In this document: positions 1-7,502 of the stretch, in pieces
Numbering within the stretch: position 1 is the first letter of the stretch
How the letters are laid out: the number at the start of each line of letters is the position of its first letter
Assembly: GCA_003158505.1 (NCBI GenBank)
Contig: PMJK01000008.1
Coordinates: forward strand, 11,717 to 24,131
DNA length: 12,415 nt
Reading direction: 5' to 3'
Origin: Holophagaceae bacterium
GTDB taxonomy: Bacteria > Acidobacteriota > Holophagae > Holophagales > Holophagaceae
The notes under the pieces: generated by a model
The model's database searches: none
What the model was told of the DNA's origin: nothing
What the model saw: the letters and a program-made list of their open reading frames with translations, nothing else
Made by a program: the position numbers and the translations under genes

Positions 1-2174
1 CGGTCGAAGTTGTCCCATTCTCCCGAAAGGAAGAGGGAGTCCTGACTTTGGCTGCGGCGCTGATCGGACTCCAGAAAGGCTGAATCCCGCCAACCCAGGT
101 CCAGGCTTATTTTTCCCGTGCCCAGGTTGCTGAAGCGGAAGTAGGTCTTCAACGTCAAGTCGGACACGCTGATGCGGGCATCAGAACCATCCCTCACCAG
201 CTCCGGAACCTGCCATAGAAGGGGGCCACTCAGCCGCTGCTGCCAATAGTCCGCGGCCACCTCCATGCCCGCTCCCGGCGAGAACCCGAACGGACTTCGG
301 AGGATCAGGGCTACCTCCTCTTGAAGTCGGTTGCGAGCCGCGCTGAGCTCCACTTCTGTGCCCTGGAACCCCCGGTTCAGGGTCCGGTAGGTCAGGCCCA
401 CCTGGCCCCCCAGGGTGGACTCGTAACCCAGGGAGATATCCAGGCGCTCCTGCTGCTGGGGGACCGGGACGAGGGTGATGGTCGTGCCGCCCTGGCCGTC
501 GGGCCGGATCTGGTAGCGCAGTTCCGCCAGATGCAGGCGATGCTCAGCCAGGGCGATGCGATTCTGCAGATCGTCTGGACGGAAAGGATGGCCCCTCAGC
601 TCTCCAAGCAGCCGAAGGAGATACGTCTCGTCCACCGCGGAACCGGTGCTGATGCGGGCCTCCACCTTCGTGATGAGGGGCTCCACGATGATGATGTGCA
701 GACGGCCGCTCACTGGATCGAAGCCTGAGCCCCGGGCATCCACCAGGGGGCCGCCCTCCATGAGGAATCGGTAGACCAGCTGGCTCATCATGCGGCCGAA
801 CATCTGGGGATTGAAGGGTTCGCCCACTTTCACATTCTCGGTCACCGCGGCCTGGATGGCTTTGCGCCAACCTTCCGGAGCTTCCACCTCCACGGATCGG
901 ATCGCCGGGAAGGGACGGATGTGGATGGTGAGCACGCGATCCGGATCCACGGTGGCCCAGGCCTCCTGGGCCAGGCCATGAACGAGGGCCTGCTGGATAA
1001 GGATCTGAACATCCTGGACCCGGATACCCGCCGGTTTGGGTTTCAAAGTCTCAGCCAACAGGCCGACCAGGGCCGCATTCAATTCCCCGGGACTCTCGAA
1101 GGCGACGCGCCCCACATCCAGCCACTCCTGGCTAAGCCGGCTGCGGAGCAGGCTGCCCATCGCCTCCCGCCGGGCGTCGAAGGCCTCCCGGCCAGCCCGC
1201 ACCAGTTTGGCGCCATCGGACCCATATTCGAGGAAGGGCGCATCCCGGATGTCAGGGCGGATGAGGAAGTCCGCGGCGGCCCGGCTCTCCCATTGGTGTC
1301 GTTCCACCACCAGGTCCAGGCTGCGGGCCGCCACGGAGAAGAAGTTCGTGGCGGGCCGGTTCTCCAGGGGGGCGCTGATGTCCACGGCAATGACCAGATC
1401 CGGGTGGAAGGCCTCCTTCGCCGTGAATACCGGCAGATTCTCCACCAGGGCGCCATCCACGTACTGCTGTCCATCGATGACCACGGGCCGGAATCCGCCT
1501 GGAATGGACAAAGAGGCCCTCACGGCCTCCACCAGGTCGCCGTTTCCAAAGACCCTGCCCTGGCCCGTCTCGAGGTTGGTGGCCAGCACGCGCAAGGGAC
1601 GCTGGAGTTTGTCGAAATCCCCACCGGAGAAATAGGCGCCCCGGGCGAGCAGGCCCTGGAGCGTGTGCTGCACCTCCACGCCGCTGCGGAGGCTCTGGGC
1701 CAGGAATACATGGCCATTGTGCCGCTCGATGGAAAGAATGGGATCGTTCCGATCCTCCTGCTCGCCCAGGGTCTCGCCTGGGTTGCGCCACAGAGGTTCC
1801 AGAAAGGCCCGCGTGAGATCGAGGCGGCCGAAGAGATCCTCAATCTCCCGCCCGGAGAAGCCGCTGGCGTAGAGCGCACCCACCAGAGCGCCGGCGCTGG
1901 TGCCAGTGACGCTGTCGAGGGGGTAGCCCACCTCTTCCAGGCGCTGGAGGATGCCGATGAGGGCCAACCCGCGGGCGCCACCCCCACTCAGGGCCAGGGC
2001 CACCCGGGGCGACCCCGGAATGGTAACCCGGGGCGTGAATCGGAACACCATGTCCGCGGGCTGGACCACCACATCGATGCGGCGCGGCTCGGCGGGCCTG
2101 GTTTCCACGGCTGGACGGGGGGCTTGACCCGCCAGCGAGACGGATAGCCCCATCGCCAGCAGGAAATTTTTCAT
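1..2174 (-). CDS. Patatin-like phospholipase with POTRA and beta-barrel (type Vd autotransporter-like), 3' end missing
   Basis: The minus frame is open from ATG at 2174 to the window edge: 724 codons, no stop, so the C-terminus is missing. A weak signal peptide spans about residues 1-18. The patatin domain covers about 55-270, with oxyanion-hole motif SGGGARG (63-69), nucleophile motif GTSAG (Ser93) and catalytic Asp240 in DGA. The dyad spacing of 147 residues fits, to my recall, that of Pseudomonas PlpD. Two POTRA-like segments follow (about 424-500 and 501-572), then amphipathic strands from about 575 (e.g. DISLGYEST, GLTYRTLNRG) typical of a BamA/TamA-type outer-membrane barrel. Known members secrete a lipase domain through their own barrel, with activity on phospholipids. 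The start codon overlaps the rph stop as ATGA, so translation is probably coupled. Patatin assignment is firm. The barrel is inferred from strand pattern and is cut off here. Confidence 0.88.
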   Translation of the reverse strand, partial: MKNFLLAMGLSVSLAGQAPRPAVETRPAEPRRIDVVVQPADMVFRFTPRVTIPGSPRVALALSGGGARGLALIGILQRLEEVGYPLDSVTGTSAGALVGALYASGFSGREIEDLFGRLDLTRAFLEPLWRNPGETLGEQEDRNDPILSIERHNGHVFLAQSLRSGVEVQHTLQGLLARGAYFSGGDFDKLQRPLRVLATNLETGQGRVFGNGDLVEAVRASLSIPGGFRPVVIDGQQYVDGALVENLPVFTAKEAFHPDLVIAVDISAPLENRPATNFFSVAARSLDLVVERHQWESRAAADFLIRPDIRDAPFLEYGSDGAKLVRAGREAFDARREAMGSLLRSRLSQEWLDVGRVAFESPGELNAALVGLLAETLKPKPAGIRVQDVQILIQQALVHGLAQEAWATVDPDRVLTIHIRPFPAIRSVEVEAPEGWRKAIQAAVTENVKVGEPFNPQMFGRMMSQLVYRFLMEGGPLVDARGSGFDPVSGRLHIIIVEPLITKVEARISTGSAVDETYLLRLLGELRGHPFRPDDLQNRIALAEHRLHLAELRYQIRPDGQGGTTITLVPVPQQQERLDISLGYESTLGGQVGLTYRTLNRGFQGTEVELSAARNRLQEEVALILRSPFGFSPGAGMEVAADYWQQRLSGPLLWQVPELVRDGSDARISVSDLTLKTYFRFSNLGTGKISLDLGWRDSAFLESDQRRSQSQDSLFLSGEWDNFD

Positions 2175-2893
2175 GCCAGTGCCGCCCGCTGCGCCTCCAT
2201 CAGCGCCGCGCAGCCCAGGAGACCGAGGTCCACGAGCCCCGCCGCCTCGGCCCGGCTGAAGGAGCGCCCTTCGCCCGTGCCCTGGAATTCCACCAACTCA
2301 AGGTCCCCAATACTCATTGGTCGCGCCGCCACCAGATTGCAATCCACGGCAGCGAGATGATCCTCCTCGTAGTCCAGGTCCAGCACCATCCCGCGACGGC
2401 CCTCTCCGGTTTCGACGAGGCCCACGCTCACGGCCGAAACCTGGCGGACCAGGGCGGCTTCCAGCCCCTGGGTCCTCAGCGCCAGCGCCACGGCGACCCA
2501 GGCGCCCGTGATGGCCGCGCACCGGGTGCCGCCGTCAGCATTCAGCACGTCGCAGTCCAGGGCGAGGGTGCGCTCACCCAGGGCGGAAAGATCCACGGCC
2601 TGGCGCAGGCTGCGGCCGATCAGGCGCTGGATTTCCACCGTGCGGCCCTGCTGCTTCCCCTTGGCGGCTTCCCGGTCCGACCGGGTGTGGGTCGCCGCCG
2701 GCAGCATGCCGTATTCCGCCGTGAGCCACCCCGAGCCCCGCCCCTTCATCCAGCCCGGCACGCGGTCCTCCAGACTGGCCGCGCACAGCACATGGGTCCG
2801 GCCGAGCTTTACCAGGCAGGATCCGGAGGCATGGAGCTGAACGCCTTTCTCCAGGTCCAGGGGGCGCAGTTCCTTGGTTTGGCGCATCAGCAT
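2171..2893 (-). CDS. rph: Ribonuclease PH
   Basis: Phosphorolytic 3'-5' exoribonuclease that trims tRNA 3' ends using phosphate and releasing nucleoside diphosphates; it normally forms a hexameric ring in the cytoplasm. The 240-residue product has the usual family length. Hallmarks are WLTAEYGMLP (56-65), THTRSDREAAKGKQ (68-81), the phosphate-binding GRTVEIQRLIGRSLR (83-97), DCDVLNADGGTR (113-124), and the acidic pair D178/D184. The N-terminus is slightly short and lacks the small basic RxxGR segment seen before the LRP motif in many homologues. ATG at 2893 overlaps the rpiB stop by one base (TGATG), and a purine-rich AAGGGA lies 7 bases upstream. A second in-frame ATG at 2887 is possible. 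The stop at 2171 overlaps the start of the patatin gene. Function is clear from motif conservation. Confidence 0.97.
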   Translation of the reverse strand: MLMRQTKELRPLDLEKGVQLHASGSCLVKLGRTHVLCAASLEDRVPGWMKGRGSGWLTAEYGMLPAATHTRSDREAAKGKQQGRTVEIQRLIGRSLRQAVDLSALGERTLALDCDVLNADGGTRCAAITGAWVAVALALRTQGLEAALVRQVSAVSVGLVETGEGRRGMVLDLDYEEDHLAAVDCNLVAARPMSIGDLELVEFQGTGEGRSFSRAEAAGLVDLGLLGCAALMEAQRAALA

Positions 2894-3321
2894 CAGCCTT
2901 TCCCTTCGATCTTGTCCACCCGCCCCTGGTGCCTCCCACCTTCGAATGGTGTTGCCAGAAAGGTTCTGAGGTATGATTCTGCCTTGAGCGGATCCGTCAG
3001 CCGCTGGCCGAAAGCGATGGCGTTTGCGTCATTGTGCTGTCGAGCCAGTGCCGCGTGCTCAGGGGAGGTCACCAGTGCGCAGCGGATGCCGGCATGGCGG
3101 TTGGCCGCGATGCTGATGCCGATGCCGGATCCGCAGACCAGCACCAGGCGCTCCCACTGATCCTTGCCTTCCGCAGCCCGGTGCGCGAAATCCGGGTAAT
3201 CCACCGAAGCCGCCCCATCCGTGCCGAAATCCACCACTTCATGTCCCTGCTCAATCGCCCAGGCCTTGAGCCGTTCCTTCAGGTCGAACCCCGCATGATC
3301 GCTTGCGAATCCAAGTTTCAT
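2893..3321 (-). CDS. rpiB: Ribose-5-phosphate isomerase B
   Basis: Interconverts ribose-5-phosphate and ribulose-5-phosphate in the non-oxidative pentose phosphate pathway (RpiB/LacAB family, cytoplasmic, usually dimeric). The 142-residue product is close to the usual length of about 150. Visible motifs are the N-terminal SDHAG (Asp8, His9), the active-site CGSGIGISIAANR (Cys63 onward), QHNDAN (His96, Asp98) and the C-terminal GGRHQGRV (Arg130, His131) that closes the phosphate site. A GGAG lies about 10 bases before ATG 3321. It is the first gene of the minus-strand rpiB-rph-patatin unit and diverges from the SNF2 gene with only 50 bases between start codons. RpiB family membership is secure. 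An allose-6-phosphate isomerase role is less likely without sugar-uptake neighbours. Confidence 0.96.
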   Translation of the reverse strand: MKLGFASDHAGFDLKERLKAWAIEQGHEVVDFGTDGAASVDYPDFAHRAAEGKDQWERLVLVCGSGIGISIAANRHAGIRCALVTSPEHAALARQHNDANAIAFGQRLTDPLKAESYLRTFLATPFEGGRHQGRVDKIEGKG

Positions 3322-3333
3322 CTTCCGGCTCCC

Positions 3334-3368
3334 TCGCCCATAGCCTGTTGCCTACAGCCTACCGCCCA
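3334..3368. repeat. Degenerate heptamer tandem repeat (nnGCCYR, five units) in the divergent gap
   Basis: Five consecutive 7-base units can be read: TCGCCCA, TAGCCTG, TTGCCTA, CAGCCTA, CCGCCCA. All fit nnGCCYR, and the last ends three bases before the SNF2 ATG at 3372. The array fills most of the 50 bases between the rpiB and SNF2 start codons, so any promoter for either gene must overlap it or lie inside a coding region. No good -35/-10 pair is visible. It may be a simple-sequence repeat prone to slippage, or one copy of a dispersed intergenic repeat. Confidence 0.6.
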
Positions 3369-3371
3369 TTC

Positions 3372-6300
3372 ATGCTGAATCCCTTCCTCCAATACCGCCC
3401 CCAGGACCGGGGTTTCCTGCTCTGCATGCCCGAGGCGGTGGACCCCGCCGAGTGGGTTCGCGCCCTCCGGACGCTACCCGGCGAACTCCAGGGAAGGGAG
3501 CGCCTGACGCCTGCCAAAGCCCAGCTCTTCCTGGCCGATGGCGCCTTGGTGGAGATGCATGCGGTGCCCCTGCGCTGGCAGCGGGCCTATCCCTGGCTTT
3601 CCTCCCTGGCTCTGCGTCCCGGGAACGCTGGCCCGACCCTGCGCTACTGGGCGATGGCCCTGCGCCTGCTTCAGTCATTGGTGGTGCGCGGCGCCATGCT
3701 GCCCCAGCTCGATACCCGGGGGAATCCTTGGAAGGCCCGCTGGGGCGTGAGCCTCACCAGCCCCTCCGACCGTTCAGCCCTGCGCCAGCTGGTCGAGGCC
3801 ATGCCCCCCGCGGCCGTGGCCTTCCCGGAGAATGACACCTGGGCCTTCACCAAGACCCTGGGTCTCGGCGAATTGGACGCCTTCGACATCGAGGACGACT
3901 TGGCCATGCCCCCCGCGGCGGACGCCGTGCTGTCGGCCTTCCTGGAGGATGGCGCGGACTTCATCATGCGGTTCGTCTCGAGCGGACTGCGGGCCGGAGA
4001 TGATCCCCGGCTGGGACTCATCCACCGGCTGCGGGGACATAAGCGCGACCGCCTGCCCTGGGACGAACGCATCATGGTGGCCCTCTCCCACCAGCTGCCG
4101 GAATTCCCCACCACGGGCATCACGGAACGGACCCTGGGCGAGCAGCTGGCCCAGTGGAGCGAAGGCGCGCGACCCCAGTGGCTGCGCCCCAGCCTGCGCC
4201 TCGAAGCCCCGGACGTGCCCACCACCCTCCAGGCCGTACAGGACGCCGATCGCCTGGCGGAAGAGGGCTGGACCCTCAGGGTGGGCCTGGAAACCGAGGC
4301 CGGCACGGCCGTCGGCGTGGCCAAACTCTGGGAACCCTCCACCGAACCCGAGGTGTTGCAGGCCCGCCAGGTCCTGCTGCGCGGCCTGGCCCGCGCCGTG
4401 CCCTTCTTCCCCGCGCTGGAACGAGCCCTGTCTGGTCAGAAGCCCGAGGACCTACTGCTGCGGCCCACGGAAGCCTGGGGCTTCCTCACCCGCGGCGCCG
4501 CCCAGCTCAAGGAGGCGGGTTTCCTCGTCCACATCCCCGAGGGCCTGGCCGACTTCGGCGGCGCCAAGCGCCTGCGCGCCAAGGTCCGTCTCGGCGCCCG
4601 CAACGTGGTGGATTCCTCACCCATGGCCCAGGCCGGCCTGGAAGGCAGCGTGAGTGCCGACTGGTCGCTGATGCTGGGGGACGACACCCTGAGCATGGAT
4701 GACTTCGCCCAGATGGCAGGCCTCAAGCATCCCCTGGTGGCCTGGAAGGGCAAGTGGGTGGCCCTGGATCCAGAGACCCTCAAGCAGATCTCCACGGTCA
4801 TCCAGGCCAGTCGGGGGGCCGGTTTCGAAAGCATGACCAAGGGCGAGGCCCTGGCCGCGGCCCTCACTGGCACGGCCCGCATCCCCGGCGTTAGCGAGGC
4901 CATCGAGGTGGAAGTCGCGGGTGATTTCGGCGCGGCTCTCGAAGATCTGAAGGTCCTTCCCGACAAGCCCATCACCCAGCCCGAGACCTTTCATGGCCAG
5001 CTGCGCCCCTACCAGCTGCGGGGGCTCGCTTGGCTGGAAGGCTTGTCCCGTCTGGGCCTGGGCGGCATCCTCGCGGACGACATGGGCCTCGGCAAGACCA
5101 TCGAAGTGCTCGCCCTCCTGCTGCACCGCCAGCTCCAGAACCCCGAGTTCGGGCCCGCCACCCTGCTGATCTGCCCCACTTCGCTGCTGGGCAACTGGGA
5201 ACGGGAACTGGCCAAGTTCGCGCCGAGCCTGCCAGTCTTCGTGCACCACGGCAACAACCGTGACCCTTTGCCCGCCACCTTCAGGCCCCACACGCTGGTG
5301 CTCACCACCTACGGTGTGGTCCGCCGCGAGGAGGACACCTTCGCGAACCGCCCCTGGGGCGGCGTGGTGGTGGACGAGGCCCAGGCCATCAAGAACGCCG
5401 GATCCGCCCAGGCCAAGGCCATCCGCAAGCTGCGGGGAGGCTTCCGCCTGGCCCTCACCGGCACGCCCATCGAGAACCGTCTCACCGAGCTGTGGGCCAT
5501 CATGAGCGCGGGGTTGCCCGGCTACCTCGGCACCGAGTCCCAGTTCAAGGAGCACTTCGCCACGCCCATCGAGAAATACCGCGATCCAGACGCCGCCCAC
5601 GAGCTCCGCCAGCGCATCGGCCCCTTCATCCTGCGCCGCCTCAAGAGCGACAAGGCCATCATCCAGGACCTTCCGGAAAAGCATGAAATGAAGGTCTTCA
5701 CCACGCTGACTCGCGAGCAGGCCGAGCTCTACCAGTACCGCGTCGACAAGATGGACGAGGAACTCGACACCGCCTCGGGCATCGAGCGCCGCGGGCGCAT
5801 CCTGGCCCTGCTCACGCACCTCAAGCAGATCTGCAACCACCCCAGTCAGTTCCTGAAGGCCCAGGGCCCCTACCGCGGTCGCAGCGGCAAGCTGGACCGC
5901 CTCACGGAGATGCTCGAGGAAGTCGTTGAGGCCGGTGAGCGCGCTCTGGTCTTCACGCAGTTCAAGGAGATGGGCGACCGCCTCCAGATCCACCTGCAAG
6001 ACGCCCTGGGCTTCGAACCGCCCTTCCTCCACGGTGGCACCTCGCGGGAAGGCCGTGATGAAATGGTGCGGACTTTCCAGGAGGATCCGGACTCCTCCCC
6101 CGTGCTGCTGCTGAGCCTCAAGGCCGGTGGAGTGGGCCTGAACCTCACGGCCGCCACCCATGTCTTCCACTTCGATCGCTGGTGGAATCCCGCCGTGGAG
6201 GACCAGGCCACGGATCGCACCTACCGCATCGGTCAGACGAAGAACGTGCAGGTGCACAAGCTGGTCACCATCGGCACCCTGGAAGAAAAGATCGACGCCC

Positions 6301-6512
6301 TGCTGGAATCGAAACGGGACCTGGCTGACCGGGTGGTGGGCAGCGGCGAAGGCTGGCTGACCGAACTCGATGATGAGGCCCTGCGTCGGCTCGTGGCGCT
6401 CGATCCCGATGCCGAGCTCATGGACCCGGATGAAGGCAACGGCGAGGACTCCCCTTCCGCCCATGCCAGCCCCAAGCCCGTGAAACGTAGAGCCAAGGAG
6501 GTGGCGCCATGA
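3372..6512 (+). CDS. SNF2-family DNA-dependent ATPase (DEAD/DEAH-like helicase)
   Basis: 1046-residue Swi2/Snf2 ATPase, expected to translocate on double-stranded DNA and remodel protein-DNA complexes rather than unwind strands. The N-terminal ~520 residues resemble the region of bacterial SNF2 proteins that carries the SNF2_assoc-type domain; I cannot subdivide it confidently. The motor starts near 543 (RPYQLRGLAWL). Motif I is DDMGLGKT (Lys575), Ia is LLICPTSLLGNW, II is DEAQ (668-671) and III is LTGTPIENR from 695. The second RecA lobe has LVFTQFKEMG, SLKAGGVGLNLT, FHFDRWWNPA and motif VI DRTYRIGQ (948-955). The tail is acidic then basic. ATG 3372 is preferred: reading further upstream needs a TTG at 3303 and would overlap rpiB. 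No clear ribosome-binding site precedes 3372. The stop overlaps the next start as ATGA. All motor motifs look intact. Confidence 0.93.
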   Translation: MLNPFLQYRPQDRGFLLCMPEAVDPAEWVRALRTLPGELQGRERLTPAKAQLFLADGALVEMHAVPLRWQRAYPWLSSLALRPGNAGPTLRYWAMALRLLQSLVVRGAMLPQLDTRGNPWKARWGVSLTSPSDRSALRQLVEAMPPAAVAFPENDTWAFTKTLGLGELDAFDIEDDLAMPPAADAVLSAFLEDGADFIMRFVSSGLRAGDDPRLGLIHRLRGHKRDRLPWDERIMVALSHQLPEFPTTGITERTLGEQLAQWSEGARPQWLRPSLRLEAPDVPTTLQAVQDADRLAEEGWTLRVGLETEAGTAVGVAKLWEPSTEPEVLQARQVLLRGLARAVPFFPALERALSGQKPEDLLLRPTEAWGFLTRGAAQLKEAGFLVHIPEGLADFGGAKRLRAKVRLGARNVVDSSPMAQAGLEGSVSADWSLMLGDDTLSMDDFAQMAGLKHPLVAWKGKWVALDPETLKQISTVIQASRGAGFESMTKGEALAAALTGTARIPGVSEAIEVEVAGDFGAALEDLKVLPDKPITQPETFHGQLRPYQLRGLAWLEGLSRLGLGGILADDMGLGKTIEVLALLLHRQLQNPEFGPATLLICPTSLLGNWERELAKFAPSLPVFVHHGNNRDPLPATFRPHTLVLTTYGVVRREEDTFANRPWGGVVVDEAQAIKNAGSAQAKAIRKLRGGFRLALTGTPIENRLTELWAIMSAGLPGYLGTESQFKEHFATPIEKYRDPDAAHELRQRIGPFILRRLKSDKAIIQDLPEKHEMKVFTTLTREQAELYQYRVDKMDEELDTASGIERRGRILALLTHLKQICNHPSQFLKAQGPYRGRSGKLDRLTEMLEEVVEAGERALVFTQFKEMGDRLQIHLQDALGFEPPFLHGGTSREGRDEMVRTFQEDPDSSPVLLLSLKAGGVGLNLTAATHVFHFDRWWNPAVEDQATDRTYRIGQTKNVQVHKLVTIGTLEEKIDALLESKRDLADRVVGSGEGWLTELDDEALRRLVALDPDAELMDPDEGNGEDSPSAHASPKPVKRRAKEVAP
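6495..6502 (+). promoter_or_regulatory. Strong ribosome-binding site for the SWIM gene
   Basis: AAGGAGGT lies at the very end of the SNF2 coding sequence, with a 6-base spacer to ATG 6509. It is the best Shine-Dalgarno match noticed in the window. Together with the ATGA stop/start overlap it suggests high, coupled translation of the SWIM protein relative to the ATPase, whose own start has no visible site. Confidence 0.75.
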
Positions 6513-7483
6513 TCAGCCACACCGACCGCTTCGGCGCCACCTGGTGGGGCCGCCTCTGGATCAATGGCCTCGAGAAGCTCGGGGATGACTACGAGAATCG
6601 CCTGCCCCGCGGCAAGAAGTACGCGGAGGACGGTCACGTCTCCCATTTCAATGTGCAGCCCGGCGAAATCCAGGCCCGGGTCCATGGCAGGAAGACCTAC
6701 AATGTGACCCTTGGTCTTCCAGCCCTCACCGCCGCCCAATGGGAGAAGGCTCTGGACCGCATCGCCCTGGAGAGCCGCTTCGTGGCCTCCCTGTTGGCGG
6801 GCGAGATGCCCCAGGGGCTGGATGAGACCTTCCGCGAAGCGGGTGCCAGCCTCTATCCGCGCGTGCCGAAGGAACTCCAGACTCACTGCGACTGCCCGGA
6901 CTGGGCGAACCCCTGCAAGCATGTGGCCGCCGTGTGCTTCGTGATGGCCGAGGCCCTGGACCGCGATCCCTGGCTGCTCTTCGACCTGCGCGGCAAAACC
7001 CGGGATGAAGTGCTGCAGGCCCTCCAGTCGGCCCTCGATGCCGCCGCCGTGGCGGCCCCGAAGAAGCGCGGACGGCCACCGAAGAAGCAGCATACTGTGG
7101 CGGATCTGCTCCGGCAGGAACAGCCCGAGCCCGAGCCCTGGCGGCATCTGCCCGAGGAGGCCTACGACGCCCTGCCCATGCCCCTGCCGGAGATCAGCAT
7201 TCCCCGGGTGATTCCACCGGACCCTTCCGTGTTCACGCAGTTGGGCCCTCTGCCCCATGCCCGCATCGAGACCAGCCTGTGCCTCGCTGCCCTCATGCAC
7301 CGCACCGCCCAATGGGTGCAGCAGCAGATCGAGGATGGTCCCCGCCGCCTCGAGGACGAGGAGGGTGAAGGTGAACTGGAGCAGCCGGCCTCGCCTTTCG
7401 ATGCCCCGCTCCAGACCACCCCCAGGCCCAACCGCAACTGGCGTCACAAGAAGCGACGCTGGGGGAAAAAGGGCGGACAATAA
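6509..7483 (+). CDS. SWIM zinc-finger protein with AT-hook-like motif, partner of the SNF2 ATPase
   Basis: 324-residue protein with a SWIM zinc-binding motif of form CxCx6CxH: C127, C129, C136, H138. SWIM domains are predicted to bind DNA or proteins, and in bacteria they occur beside or fused to SNF2 ATPases. The N-terminus (1-60) is rich in Trp/Gly and includes FGATWWGRLW, which I recall as common to this family. Residues 185-193 read KKRGRPPKK, a good AT-hook-like minor-groove motif. The middle is Pro/Glu-rich (205-245), residues 280-291 are acidic, and the end is strongly basic (RNWRHKKRRWGKK, 309-321), so nucleic-acid binding is plausible. The start overlaps the SNF2 stop by four bases, arguing for equimolar or coupled production and a shared complex. 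The biological role of the pair is unknown to me. Confidence 0.88.
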   Translation: MISHTDRFGATWWGRLWINGLEKLGDDYENRLPRGKKYAEDGHVSHFNVQPGEIQARVHGRKTYNVTLGLPALTAAQWEKALDRIALESRFVASLLAGEMPQGLDETFREAGASLYPRVPKELQTHCDCPDWANPCKHVAAVCFVMAEALDRDPWLLFDLRGKTRDEVLQALQSALDAAAVAAPKKRGRPPKKQHTVADLLRQEQPEPEPWRHLPEEAYDALPMPLPEISIPRVIPPDPSVFTQLGPLPHARIETSLCLAALMHRTAQWVQQQIEDGPRRLEDEEGEGELEQPASPFDAPLQTTPRPNRNWRHKKRRWGKKGGQ

Positions 7484-7492
7484 AGACGAATC

Positions 7493-7497
7493 AGGAG
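7493..7497 (+). promoter_or_regulatory. Ribosome-binding site deciding the ridA start
   Basis: AGGAG followed by a 5-base spacer to ATG 7503. This fixes the RidA start at the family-typical N-terminus and rules out the upstream extension of the same frame, which overlaps the SWIM gene. Confidence 0.75.
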
Positions 7498-7502
7498 TCT
7501 CT

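Noticed and set aside
921..2147. Plus-strand 408-codon open frame
   Set aside because: It is the antisense shadow of the patatin/POTRA coding region, whose catalytic motifs are clear on the minus strand.
3303..3371. N-terminal extension of the SNF2 protein from a TTG
   Set aside because: It would overlap the rpiB start, translates the heptamer repeat into low-complexity residues, and a standard ATG is available at 3372.
4617..6464. Long open frame antisense to the SNF2 gene (615 codons)
   Set aside because: It lies fully opposite a gene with all SNF2 motifs. Long antisense frames are expected in GC-rich coding DNA, and it has no recognisable motif.
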